From contig JAKSZU010000008.1 in the NCBI GenBank assembly GCA_026018925.1, positions 60,907,027 to 60,971,026 on the forward strand: a DNA stretch of 64,000 nucleotides. The letters run 5' to 3'. Shown here piece by piece: positions 11,420 to 24,000 of this stretch; the first letter of the stretch is position 1; each line of letters begins with the position of its first letter. The position numbers and the translations under genes were made by a program. The notes below the pieces were generated by a model that worked only from the letters and a program-made list of their open reading frames with translations, was not told the origin of the DNA and did not search any database. Origin of the DNA: Tupaia tana. Its lineage: Eukaryota; Chordata; Mammalia; Scandentia; Tupaiidae.

Positions 11420-11778
11420 AAAATTATAATAAAGTCCCATAAACTGAGTGGTTTATAAACAACAGAAATTTATTTCTCATAGTTCAGAGGCTAGAAGTTT
11501 AATATCACAGTGCTAGTATGGTGGGGTGCTGGTGAAGACTCTCCTCTGGGTTGCAGGCTTTTGGTTGTATCATCATATGGCAGGAAGAGCTCTCTAGGGT
11601 CCCTCTCATGGCAAAAGAGCCCTAGAAGGGCTCTAAGTACATTAATGAGGGCTCCACCCTCATGCCTTAAATACCTCCTAAGGGCCCCATCCACTAATAC
11701 CCTCACTTTAAGGGGTAAGGATTTGAACATAAGAATTTGGGGATGGGGAGGGGAGCAAATTCTGTCTACCACACGGTC
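11420..11778 (-). repeat. MaLR LTR (MLT1-type)
   Basis: The reverse complement shows typical MLT1 LTR order. It opens near 11775 with AGACAGAATTTGCTCCCC, has the TGAGGGTGGAGCCCTCATTA segment at about 11640-11665, and ends with AATAAATTTCTGTTGTTTAT near 11460. No internal retroviral sequence adjoins it, so it is a solitary LTR. Confidence 0.82.
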
Positions 11779-11801
11779 TACCAAATAGTCTTCAGGAGGT
11801 A

Positions 11802-11892
11802 GCATGAGTTTAAGCCACCGGGTCTGGGATTCGAACCACAGTTGACTATGTGGGAGTCCAGCAACATAGCCATTACACTAACTACTGGTCCC
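11802..11892 (-). repeat. SINE family A, head only
   Basis: Only the tRNA-like head remains, ending CTAACTACTGGTCCC. The body and A tail are missing where it meets the MaLR LTR. Loss of the 3' part is unusual for a retroposed SINE and suggests a later deletion. Confidence 0.8.
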
Positions 11893-12004
11893 CAGACATT
11901 CTGTGTTTTTAACCACGGATAAAGGTGAGGTTGATTTCAGAATGGTGAAATCTACCCAAGGTAGTAAGAATTTAAACTGAAAATGGTGAGGCTGTGAAAG
12001 ACTA

Positions 12005-12245
12005 GTCTGCTGGGCCAAGTGTCCCCGTACAGGTGTAGTGCCCAGGCTCTGCAATGCTAGAAGCCATCTGGAAGATCAGGGTGGGGTTCTGGTGGACCTG
12101 TGCACTCTGGCCCTGTGGGTCCGCTGGTTATACCGGCTTGCCACAAAGGTTGGGAGAACCATAAAAGCATGAGATCTGTTGAGAGTGCTTTTCTTTCTTT
12201 CCCCTTTTTGTCTTTCTCATGAAAAGAAATGCAGTCAAATTATTT
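12005..12245 (+). repeat. Possible diverged family B SINE
   Basis: It begins CTGGGCCAAGTGTCC and ends with a CT-rich stretch and TTTCTCATGAAAAGAAATG, resembling the end of the copy at 8765. The middle is too diverged to be sure. Confidence 0.35.
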
Positions 12246-12954
12246 TTAAAAAGTAGGACAGTGGAGAACAGGAGAAATAATCTTTAGTAGTTTAGTAGTT
12301 TGGTGAAAAGCTTAAGTTCCTTATTTCTGGACTCTATTTGGAATGTTTGGCTCTTCAAAGTCCCCCCTTTCTTCAAATATATTAATAAATTGGTGGCCCC
12401 AAGAAAAGTGGTGTATCTAGGCAATGTGTGGGAAAACTAGAAGAGCTATAAACGGACATAAAAGGAAGAGAATACCAGATCTCCCAGGAAACGAAATTGG
12501 GTAGCAAATATCAAAAGTGTATGCTCTTTTTCTGCCTAGGTTCTCTGTCCCCTAAAAGGCAGGCCTGCGCAGTATAACCCTTAATTACCTATTTTACAGG
12601 ACTGGGTTCTTCAGAGTGTCACTCAGTTCATAATGCCACAACAAACTTAAAAGCTGGCTATTAATGATTTCAATTAGGATTGTAGTCTTAAGCTAAAAGT
12701 TCCTCTCTGCTTCTCAAAAACAAACAAAAACCTCAAAAACAGAAACAAAAAACCGCAGGCTGCAAGTTTTATGTGCATTATGTCCCTTCCCTCCCTCCCC
12801 AACACAAACTTTTTTAGCAGTTATTTACAAACCCCTTCCTACGCTCCCGAGCCTCAAGCAACTCCAGCATACACCCTTCTGGTCCACTCTTATCTCCCAC
12901 TCTGCCCTGGGGACAGAGACGGAGAGTCCTCTCTCCCCAACAGTCCAGAAAGTC
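12246..12954. other. Unassigned promoter-upstream stretch
   Basis: No repeat family and no coding exon recognised. Local C-rich tracts appear from 12780 toward the CpG island. It could hold upstream regulatory sequence for the OXR1 promoter, but no specific site can be supported. Confidence 0.4.
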
Positions 12955-12970
12955 CGGTCTAGTCCCGGAC

Positions 12971-12995
12971 GGGGCGGGGCGGGGCGGGGCGGGGC
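12971..12995 (+). promoter_or_regulatory. OXR1: GGGGC x5 GC-box array
   Basis: Five uninterrupted GGGGC units lie about 400 bp before the start codon. They match overlapping GC boxes and also fit a G-quadruplex pattern with single-C loops on the + strand. Confidence 0.85.
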
Positions 12996-13400
12996 AGGCC
13001 TGCTCCACTAGAGCCGAGGAGGTGGGGGGGGGCGGGTTAGACCCGTCTAGGTAGCTCAAAGGTGTCAGCTTTCCGACCCTGGGTCGGTTCTAGGAAAAAT
13101 ATATGGACTTTGCATGTATTTTACAGGTTAATTTTGCCTGTCCAGATGTTTGGAAACAGTAATAAAAACTTTTCAAAAAACTTTTGTGTGTCTTGCGCTC
13201 CCCCGGGCGTGCTTTTCTGTTGGTCTGTCCCCGGGCCGAGAGAGGGACGCCCCCGCCCCTGCTCGCCCCCTGTGAGGCGCCCGGAGCTACCGCCCCGGGG
13301 TCTGGCGGCCGGGGGCGCGGGCGGCCACGCTCCGAGTGGCCACTGTCGCGGAAACCGTCGCCCTCCTCGCCCCCTGCCCCGCAGCCGGCCCCGCGGCAGC

Positions 13401-13599
13401 ATGGACTACCTGACCACGTTCACGGGGAAGAGCGGGCGACTTCTGCGGGGCACCGCCAGCCGCCTGTGGGGGTTCGGGGGTGGTGGCGAAGCCCGGCAGG
13501 TGCGCTTCGAGGATTACCTGAGGGAGCCCGCCCAGGGGGATCCCGGGTGCGGGTCTCCACCCCAGCGGCCCCCGGCGCCGTCCAGCCCGGAGGGACCTG
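13401..13599 (+). CDS. OXR1: OXR1 coding exon 1 (alternative first exon)
   Basis: It encodes residues 1-66 and one base of codon 67. The start has a strong context (A at -3, G at +4). The N-terminus [17 protein letters not shown] matches the alternative OXR1 start that bypasses the longer N-terminus of other isoforms. A glycine run and a proline-rich end reflect the CpG island. The donor is CCTG|GTGAGC. The reading frame is also open upstream to a stop at 13038, with an in-frame ATG at 13146, but the 13401 start matches the known isoform and has the better context. Confidence 0.95.
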
Positions 13600-16500
13600 G
13601 TGAGCCTCCTTTTCCTTCTCTCCCACGCGGCCGACGCGGGCTGGGGGCTGGGGGTTTGCGGCCGAGCGTTGGCAGGTGTGCGGGGGCCGGGACCGGGCGA
13701 CGGGGCCCGGGGGGCGGAGGGTCGCGGTGACTAGGAAGGAGTCGTTGGGCTCTGGGGACGGAAGACTCAGCTGCGTCGTAACTCTTCCTGCTCTGCACAG
13801 ATCTTCCTGCTTTCTTCACCTAGACTTTCTTTGCCCCGCCAAGTATTAGGAGGGTCTGGTCCGTTCGTTTTTCCCCTCCCACTGGCAGATGAATATGGAA
13901 CCAGTTGTGACGTCCGTGTTTGTAGTCTTTGGGACACTAACTACGCCGCGCCAGTTTTGGTTTGGGTCATTCTTTTTATTTGATATATGTCACCTGCTAG
14001 GATTCGTTTTCTGACTAAAGAAAAAAAAAAAAAAGCCAAATGCTACTTTGGAAAAGAAAACGCTTTGCAAAACTCTAGTTGGGTTTGTCGTCGTGGTCCT
14101 TGAAAGACTGCATGTTGTCTTAAGGTGGCAGAGCGTAGAAACTTTTTCTGTTACTGTGTGTACTGAGTGTGGTGTTAGTTTCTGTCCCCACAGTGGTCTT
14201 GCATTATTCTTAAAAAAAAAAATCATAGTATGTATTGATGTCTTACCTTATTTTTTTAAAGTGCTGCGGAAAAAGGTGTTTATTAGCATAATGCAGCTGA
14301 TAACTTTTCTAGTACCCTTGGCATTTTTTAAGAGATAGCAGTCCTCATAGTCATTTATTTGTTATTTCTTGTTTTCATATTGTTTGGGGGCATTAAAGAG
14401 TAAATATGAACATTACAAAGTTTAGAAAATAGAGAAAAGCGCAAGATACTCTATATAAAATTTGCCCATAACTCCGTGTCCTGAGGGTTGTTTTAAAGCA
14501 GTGAAACAGGACACCTATTGGTATGTGTGTGTGTGTGTGTGTGTGTGTGTATAGGTATGTAAGTTAAACTTTGAAGAAGTTGGAATAGTATATTATTATT
14601 ATTATTATCTGAGTTTTTAGTTTACCCTCGGGGTTGTGCATTTGGAGGTAGGGGGCAGATAAAGAGAGCAACAATCACTCTGCTGGGGAATGGCCAGGCA
14701 GCAATCTCTTTTCCTCCATGTCCTCTGGGATTTTTAGAACACTTGCACATGTGCCCGGTGTGATTTTCAAGCTCCCAGGTGATTCTCAAACTGCACAGTG
14801 GTGATCCAACTTCTTTACCTTGGCCGTCTGCTGGCCCCTAGAATCTAATTCTAGGTGTGACCTCTTTTAATAGTATTCCCTCAGTTTACATAAAATATGT
14901 TCTTTAGAATTTGTATTTATGGAATTATGAAATGAAAAGAGGAGGAAGATACTTGTTGTTTCTACTCTGAAGTACATTAGCCAGATTCAGAATCCTCTTA
15001 AAGGTGGGACCAGGGATGAGGAATGGAACTTTAAAATATCAGAATAAAAAAAAAAAAAATTTAAAGTGAGTTTTTGAAAACAGTTGATATATGACCAGCC
15101 TCTAGATAGACAGGAAATTCAGAAATGCATGAGGTAGCTTAAGTAGGAAGCAATTATAATTAATCTTTTAAGAAATATACCCATACATATATATCCACTT
15201 CATTCACTCAAAATCATTTATTGAGCACATAGCCATAAATGACACCCTTCTTTAGAGTTGCAGCTTCAGAAGCTATTCAAATGCCTCTTCTAATGAAGCG
15301 CTTTAGGAATGTGTTGCACATTCTTTCCGTATACATGGTGCCCTCAAATCTTACAGGTTACAGAGGCCTTGTGATGTCATAGTATGCAGTTACAGTCTAG
15401 GAGGAAGATATATCCTGGCATTACTTCCTGAGAGAATTTGAACAAATTACTCAGTCTTGTTAGACCTATGTATTCCTAACTGCGAGTGACACTGGATTGG
15501 ATGATCTCAAAGATTACCAATTCTAGAGTTTTTTCATTTGAACTGGAATTAGTGAAAATGGTGGGTGATAAAAGTGGAACTAGCGTTTGGTAAAAAGTAT
15601 TGTATGTCGTGAAGTTATGACACACAATTCTCAAGGCAGTGCAAAAATTAAGTATCCTAGCAATCATTTCACACCCCTGCCATTTTAGAATAAATATTTT
15701 CCTAAGTTTTTCTGACTTTTGTGAGGCAACATGAATATATACAAATGGAAAAAAAAGTTTATGAATTTCTAGCAGACCTTTGTTTAAAGTGAGAATTCTG
15801 TTCTTTGCAGTAGCCTGCCAGATGGATTTTGGCTATTGGATTGTCTTTCACATTTGTATCCTTCGGAATGAGTATTTCTTGGTCTGCTTGAGAATTTCTG
15901 TTTGTGAAGAAACCCTTATTTCTGTTGTTTTTTTTGTTTTGTTTTGTTTTTTGAGGAGACAGAGACAGTGATAGGGAAAGTGAGAAATCACCTCCCCTCC
16001 CCCTTGGAGATTGCCACATCAAAATAATCCTTTTCTCCTCCATTCTCCTGCTGGGATTTTGGGCAGGCACACAAACCTGCCTGGTGTCATTTTTCAAGCC
16101 ACCATGGGACTGGAATAGTGGTGGGCCATGTGGGAGTCCAGCCTTAACCACCATACCACCTGCTGGCCCCAGTTTTTATTTTTTATTATTTTTATTTTTG
16201 ACGGTACTTAAATTTCCTACCATCTGTTATCCTTTAATTCTTTAAAAAGTCTTGTGTGTTATAGCAGTATTTCTTATACACACTTACAGATTGACTGGAT
16301 TCCTGGACCCCATTTGTTAGCAACACTGCCCCTTACCAATTTCATGTTCAGTAATGATGTTGATGAACTAGTCTTACCATTGACAGGTTATGGATAGACA
16401 GAATAAAACTTTGGTAAATGTTTCTAGTTTCATTTTTTTCCGAAGCGAGTCACTTGATGGACAATTACTGTTCCTGCTATCGGTACACCTCTCCTAGGGG

Positions 16501-18522
16501 ATTGCTTTAGTACTCATCAACTTTTAGTGTTTGCTGCCTTTAGTATTATAGCGCCCTCAAGAAAACTATACTTGAGACTTAGACATGTTAAGGAGATTAT
16601 CACACCATTTTTCTAGTTAATAACAGTTTATAAAGGAAACGGCTCATGATACAATGCTTGTTCCTATTTGAAGGGTTCACAATGATTTGATTTAAACAAA
16701 ATGAGGGACCAGCTGCTGTGGCATAGTGATGATGCTATGCTCCTTTATGCTGTATTCATGTGGGCAGATCCTGATTTCTTGTTCCTGAAGTTTCCCTGTA
16801 TGTGCCCAGTGTGCTTACCCTGGTGATCCAGCACACTGAGACTGGATGGAGGCTCACAGCATCAACACCATTTTGGGAGTACCTGTGACTGACTGTCACT
16901 CACTCTCTCAGAGGAAGTAAATCAATAAACTTTTTTTTTTTGAAGAGGTTTTTGCTATAGGGCTTGTTGCGCTCACCAGAAAGACAAAGACAGACAGAGA
17001 GACAGGGGGAAATCACGCCCTGCCCCCGGAGGATGGCCATGCCTCAATCCCTTCTCAATTCTTCTCTCGGGATCTTGGGCATGCACGCACACGTGCCCGA
17101 TATAAGTTTAAGTCTCCAAGTCTGGGATTCGAACTGCAGTCGACTACTTGGGAGTCCAGCTACATAGCCATTATGCCATGTGCTGGTTCCAAATCAATAA
17201 ACTCCTTTTAAAAAAGCAAAATAATTTATATTTTAAGTATAGCTCTTGTTTGGGGGTATAATCATAGCCTATATTGTACAGTCTTTAAGTGTATTCTCTT
17301 TCCTAAGTTATTTGGTCAAAGATAAATGTAGATAAATAGATTAACTAGTTTACAGTCTCAAGTTATAAACATGGAAATTTTTTTTAATAAATTGCTCTGT
17401 CAGGTCAATCCTTTTTTCCCACTTGGTGACAAAATCCTTTAAATACAACTCAGACCTATTTAGATTTTTCTTTCACTTACTTTTAGCAGTTAAAACAGTA
17501 TCCTTCATATAAAAGTTTCAATCTGCTATTCATTTAAAGCTCTACTCATTTCCCTAACCCTAATTCCCATTCCATGTTAGGTCTGAAGTGGAAAAGAAGC
17601 ATGGTCTACCTCTCAAAAATTTTTCCTAACCCTTTGCTTATGCGTAACTCCTCTGGTGTTGGGTTGTGAGAAGGGATCGAAACAGGAATCCACTTTTCTG
17701 TATTTTGCAGTCTCCTTTGCTCCTTGTTGGGAGGTTGATAATGCTGGATAGCAGTAGTAGTAGTAGTAGTGAGAGAACTAGTTCTGCTAAAATGTTTACT
17801 CCTGAATAGTAGCACTGACCTCAGTAGCCAGCAGGTTTTTAGTTTTGAATGTGAGCCCATAGCATCTTTTAATACCAGCCAAAGACCTTATTTGTAAAAT
17901 TTTGAACTGAGAGCCTTAAACCATTGTTTCATAGCATATATATCAGTGTAGTGTGTGCGTGTGTGTGTGTGTGCATATGTGTATATAAATAGAGTTTATG
18001 AAAAATGAAATGAGAACATATTTGTATCGCCTGGATTATTTTATGTGCTAACTATGGACAAACTTTTAAAATAATATTTATTAAATGGAGTGATTATTCC
18101 TGATGCTTAATTTTATAAGATTGACTCTTTACCAGAATTCCTTTGCCTATTTATTAAAATATTTATTGAATTATCTAGTAATTGTGACTGAGGGACCATA
18201 CAGAACGCAATTTAAAAGGAGTACATAATCTTCAAGGACTTTATAATCTAGGAACAAAACAAATTATATTTTACTGACTCAAAGCTTTGAATTACAAGTT
18301 CATTAAAACATATTCTGGGAGGGATCAACAGATGGCGTAATGGCCACGTCACTGAAATCCCACATAATTGACCATGGTGCTTGTGCGTAAGTGCCCAAGA
18401 ATCCCAGAGGAGAGTTGAGAAGAGGGGATTGTGGCATGGCCATCTCCCTGTGAGCTGATTTCTCACTTTCTATCTCTCCTACAAGTACACATACCCTATA
18501 GCACAAAACATCTCTCTAAATA

Positions 18523-18577
<55 letters not shown>

Positions 18578-21035
18578 ATGTGTGCATGTATTTATTTATC
18601 TGGGGCAGAATCAGGTTTACTATGTTTATGTCAGGAAAGCCTACCTATATACCGAATGTATATGCCTGAAAGAGAAGAGTTTAGAATTCAGAGATTGATA
18701 CTCTTGCTACTGGTTCACTTTTGATAATCATAGTTAGAAATCATGGATACTGGTTCATTTTTGGTAATCATAGCATAGATGAACCAACCTATGGAATAAA
18801 AATTGCCAAAACAATAATAATTTTCCAAACTTAAGTCTTTGCTGTATCTTAAGCAGTAGTTAACCTTTAGAATCAGCTCTATAAGGTAATTAATTTAGCA
18901 TTTTCATTTTACTGATGAGGATACTAAAGCCTATTGATTATCCTGTCTAGTTGGGAAAATGGACTAGTTGAATAAGAAGTTTGTAACTATGCTGCGTATT
19001 GGGAATAAGAAAGTAAACAATGTTGTGGGAGCTGTATAGTAGGGGCTCCTAAACGAGTTTTGAGGTGGATATAAAAAACTGTCATGTTTTACTTGGATTA
19101 GGGGTGAAGGCTGTTTGAATAAATGGGATGATGATTACAATAGTAATAGCAGCAGCAACAATAATAAGAGTAAGAGCTTCTAAGGGGTAGACACTGAGCA
19201 AATGTTTTTATTTAATCCTAATAACAACCCTGTGAGATATAGATACTTTTATCACATTTTCCTTATTAGGAATCTGAGCCAGACAGAAACCAGAGATGCG
19301 GAATCCATTTGAGTGTTATGTACTTCTAAGAGTTATACTCCTGTGCGATAGGAAAAAAATATATAAAAATGCAGACTTCTGTCATGTAAGGTGTCAAAGT
19401 TAACAGATGTTGAAAGAATTTAACTAAGATAATTTAGTTACCTAAGTTTATAAATAGGATATTTAATTTCTGAGTTTAAATTGATTACTATGAGAAAAGT
19501 GTGTTTAAATTTATAAGATGTATAAATAGAATGGACTTTATAGTTGGAGGCTTAAGGAAAACTAGTTTTTTTTTTTTTCTATTTTTAACTACACAGTAAA
19601 TCAAGTATTAAAAAGTAAGGTAACTGTGGATGCTTTTTTTGTCTACAAAAGCTCTTTTTATAGCTACCAGAAAGCTTATATTAAGAGACTCTTAGTAAAT
19701 GTTGCTCATTGAATGGTACTAGTACAAAAAAGGAACATTTTTAATGGGCATATGTGCTAGAGAAAGGCCCAGAACTCACTTTTGTTAGCCATATTTGACG
19801 AACCCATAGCTAACATCATACTGAATGGGGAAACTTTGAAAGCTTTTCCATTAAAAACTGGAACAAGATAAGGCTGCCCACTTTCTCCACTCCTTTCAAC
19901 ATAGTACTGGAAGTCCTAGCCAATGTAATCACACAAGAGAGTCAAATAAAAGGCATTCGGGTAGGAAAAGAAGTGAAATTATCTCTATTTGTAAATGATA
20001 TGATTATATGTATAGAAAATCCAAAAGAATTCCCAAAATATCTCCTGTAAGTGATAAATGAATACAGTAATGTGGCAGGAAAAATCAATATACCAAAATC
20101 TTTGGCATTTTTATACACTACCAATGAACAAATTGAGATAGAATTGAAGAACACAATCCCATTTACAGTAGTTACAAAACAATAAGATACCTAGGAATAA
20201 ACCTAAGCAAGGAAGTGAAAGACCTCTGCAGGGAAAACTGAAACACTTAAAAAAGAAATAGAAAATTATACAAAAAAAGTGGAAAAACATCATATGTTCC
20301 TGGCTTGGAAGAATTAATATAATCTAAATGTCAATTATACCCAAATAATCTGTAAATTTAATGCAATTTAGATCAAAGTACCAGAGATAGTCCTCATAGG
20401 AATAGATAAAGCAATCTTAAAATTGATCTGGAATCATAAAATGTCACATATTGTCAAAGCAATACTGTGCAAAAAGAATGAAGTAGGAGGCATCTCACTT
20501 CCTGACTTCAAAATATGTTACAAAGCTGTGATAATCAAAACAGCATGGTATTGGTACAGAAACAGGCAGGTAGACCGATCAGAACTGAGAACCCAAAAAT
20601 AACCCCCAAAACAATACAGCCAACTGATCTTCAGCAAAGGGCACCAGTCTGTCTAGTGAGGCAAAGAAAATCTCTTCAGCAAGTGGTGCTGAGAAAACTA
20701 GATATCTTCCTGCAGAAGAATGAAACTGGACCCCTGTCTCTTACCATGAATAAAAATCAACTAAAAATGGATCAAAGATCTTAACGTAAAACTTCAAATT
20801 GTAAAAATACAGGGGGAAAACTATTGGAGATTTTGGAGTAGGCAAAGACTTCCTAAAGAACCCCAAAGCACAGGCAGTACTTCCCAAAATAGACAAGTTG
20901 ATGACATTAGACTAAAGGATTCTGCACAATAAAAGAAACAATAATTAAGAGTGAGGAGACAACCTCAGAGTGGAAGAATATATTTGCAGACTATGTCTCA
21001 AATAAGGGACTGATAACCAGAACATACAGGGAAAC

Positions 21036-21072
<37 letters not shown>

Positions 21073-24000
21073 GATCTAATCAAAAGATACGGCCAATTAA
21101 CTGAACAGACCTACAAGTAGAAGTGCTTCCTTCACCAAGGAAGACAAACAAATAGCCAAAAAGTGCATGAAAACATGCGCAACATATTTTTTTTTCAGTG
21201 TTTACATTGTTGTGATTTTTTTGGTTTTGGTTTTGCAAATCAATTTTTTAGAAAGATTTTTTTGGCTATAGGGTGCATGTGCTAACCAGAGATAGAGAAA
21301 CAGAAAGCATGGCCACATCACAATCCTTTCTCTTCCATTCTGCTCTCAGGATTTTGGACACGCACGCACTCACACCTAAGCGTGAGTCTCAAGCCACTGG
21401 ATCTGGGACTTGAACTGCAATTGACCAGTGGGAGTCCAGTGAAATAACTGCTATGCTATCTGCTGGCTCCAGTGTTCTTTTAATTGCATCTTACAAACAT
21501 TATATACGGATCTTAGAATTAACTTGGTATTTTGCATCTGTAGTTGGGAGAACTTTTTTTTTTTTCTTTCTTTTTTAGTTTTTACTATAGGATACATATG
21601 TTTGCTGGAGAGATGGGGGAGATGTTAGAAATCACCCCTTAAGTAGATAGCCATACCACAACCCCTTCTCTTTCTTCTCTTGAAATTTTTGGCACATGTG
21701 CTCAGTGTGATTCTCTAGCTGCCAGGTCCAGGACTTGAAACGCAGAGTCAGCTATATGGTATCCAGCCATCTTAACCTCCATGCTACCTGTGGAGCATAT
21801 CTTATAAGGGAAATGTAAATCAAAACCGTAATGAGGGGACCAGCAGTTGGCGTAATGGCTATGTCGCTGGACTCTCATGTAATCTACCACGGTTTGAGTC
21901 CCAGACCCAGTGACTTAAATTCACGCCGGGTGCATGTGCGTGCATGCCCAAGATCCTGAGAGGAGACTGGAGGAGAAGGGATTGCGGCGTGGCCATCCCC
22001 CCTGGGGGGTGATTTCTTGCTTTCTGTCTCTGTCTCTCTCTGTCTTTCTGCCGAGTGCATGCGCTCTATAGCAAAAAAACCTCTTCCCCCAAAAAAACAA
22101 ATAAACAAAAAACCCATAATGAGATGCCACTGAACTGCAGTCAGAATGGCTAAAATTAAAAAATTAAAGAGTGATTATTGCTGATATGGCTGTGATGCAA
22201 AGGGAACCCTCCTGAACTGTTGGTGGGAATGTAAATTAGTCCAACTGCTATGGAGAATGATACAGTGATTTCTCTAAAACCTACAAATAAAACTGCCATA
22301 AAAACCAGTAATTCCAGTCTTAGGTATCTGCTCAGAGGATAGGAGAACCTTCAGTTGTAAAAACACCTGCACATCCATGATTATTGCAGCATTATTTACA
22401 ATTGCTAGGATATGGAATCAATCCAAATATCCAAGACCAGACTAATGAATTGAAAAAATTTGTCATGTGTACTCTATGGAATACTACTCAGCCATAAAAA
22501 ATGAGACCCTGACATTTGTTAGAGAGTGGACAAATATGGAAGACTTAATGTGAAGTGAAGCAAGCTAGATTATTAAAAACAAGTATGTCCTCTCTCAGTG
22601 TATATACTGAATGTCTGCACTCTATAGCAGAAACTGAAAGATTGGAAGGTATTAAAGGGGAGGGCAACTGTAGATTATAGAGACACTCAAGGAGGGTAAT
22701 AGAGGATGAATAATAGGGGTAGGAGGAAGGGGATCAGGGGTCATATGCTCTGTATTTATGCTGGGAAAAACCATATTGTATACTGTGCAGATGTACAGTG
22801 ATTAAATGTAAAGAAAATAGAAAAATTTTGTTTTCTGTCAGTGAAAAGAAATACTATCAGACATAAGTCATAGTGTACCTAGGATAAAGAGAAATCTGTT
22901 ACGTAGGGAATCAGGAGAAACACAGCTATTCAAGAATAAGGAGAAAAAATTCTCTTAAAACTGTAATATAAAGTAAAATTCCTTACCATCTTTATAGTAA
23001 ATATAAAAGATTCTTTCAAAAAGCTGTTGTTTCTTCATATTTATTTATTTATTTTGGAGAGATTTTTGCTATAGGGTGCTTATGCTCGCCAGACAGACAG
23101 AGAGACAGAAAGCGAGAAATCACCCCCCAGGGGGGATGGCCTTCTCCTCCATTCTCCTCTCGGGATCTTGGGCACGCATGCACACGTGCCCTGGAGTAAG
23201 TTTAAGCCACCAGGTCCGGGACTTGAACCACAGCTGACTACAAGAGAGTCTAGCGACGCAGCCATTATGCCATCAGCTGGTCCCAATTGAATATAGTTTC
23301 AATGTTTTATTTTCTCATTAGACAGGTAAATTTGAATATAAACTATTCAGTGTAGAAAAAATTAAACTATTCAGTTAAGCAGAAATAATGTTCTCCATAA
23401 ATATTGTACCACTTTTCCATTCCCACCACAATTGTAGAATACCACTTATTTTCTGCAGCCATTGTGTGGTTATGCTTTTCAATTTTTATCAGCCCGATAG
23501 GTGAGAAATATAGCTTGGCATAGTTTAAGTTTTCATTTCTCTTTAAGTATCAGTGAGAAAATACATCTCTACATATTTAAAGGCCATTTTACTTGTTAAT
23601 TATTTGATCATATCTTTTTACTCATTTTTTTAATGTAATTTTTTGTTTTCACTTGGTTTTTAAGAATTCTTGGATTAAGATACAAAAGTAAGGTGTGTGT
23701 GTGTGTGTGTGTGTGTGTGTAGTGTTTCTAGAATTATAATGGGTGGCCCTAAATTATTTGTGTATTTTTTTATGGAAATTAATGAATTGTGTTAGTTCTA
23801 GGAACAGTTCAAGTTGTTTCAGAAAATGAATTTATTCAGAATAGATAATTGCCATATGTCAAGCCCTTTGTTAGGCACAAAGGAGGCATTGGGGAACAAA
23901 GCAGGCCATGTTTTAGAGATTATTGTGTAATGGAAGACATTAAAAACACAAATATTAACTTAAAACTGCCAAATGCTGTGTCATTACTAACAGATGTAGG

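Larger units (their letters stand above)
12955..13760 (+). promoter_or_regulatory. OXR1: CpG-island promoter of the short-N-terminus OXR1 isoform
   Basis: GC content and CpG frequency rise sharply here against AT-rich surroundings, and the island covers the first coding exon. Five tandem GGGGC units at 12971-12995 form overlapping GC boxes (the binding site class of SP/KLF factors), with another GGGGGGCGGG near 13028. No TATA box is convincingly placed. The transcription start cannot be fixed from sequence and probably lies between about 13000 and 13390. Confidence 0.8.
19790..22830 (+). repeat. L1 ORF2 3' half and 3' UTR, interrupted by three SINEs
   Basis: It opens within the reverse-transcriptase domain (about 19800-20080), runs through ORF2 to about 21180, and resumes at 21795-21835 and 22110-22830. 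The catalytic F-A-D-D motif reads F-V-N-D near 19990, and many stops interrupt the frame. The tail resembles the half-L1 tails at 4530 and 5100. A run of 32 A lies inside at 21039-21070. Confidence 0.88.

Noticed and set aside
11420..11778. Retroviral genes beside the MaLR LTRs (also 49600-50048)
   Set aside because: Flanks are a SINE, unassigned DNA or unrelated repeats; no gag, pol or env-like frame is visible, so both are solitary LTRs.
1..12955. The long-isoform first exon of OXR1
   Set aside because: I looked for the longer N-terminus start in all frames and did not find it; it presumably lies further upstream.
13118..13130. TTTTACAG|GTT as an upstream splice acceptor for OXR1 exon 1
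   Set aside because: The site resembles an acceptor, but no upstream exon or donor can be identified, and the CpG island is better read as a first exon.
13121..13402. Minus-strand frames in the CpG island (also 13420-13626 and 13514-13819)
   Set aside because: They are antisense shadows of OXR1 exon 1 and its GC-rich surroundings, with low-complexity Arg/Pro/Gly content.
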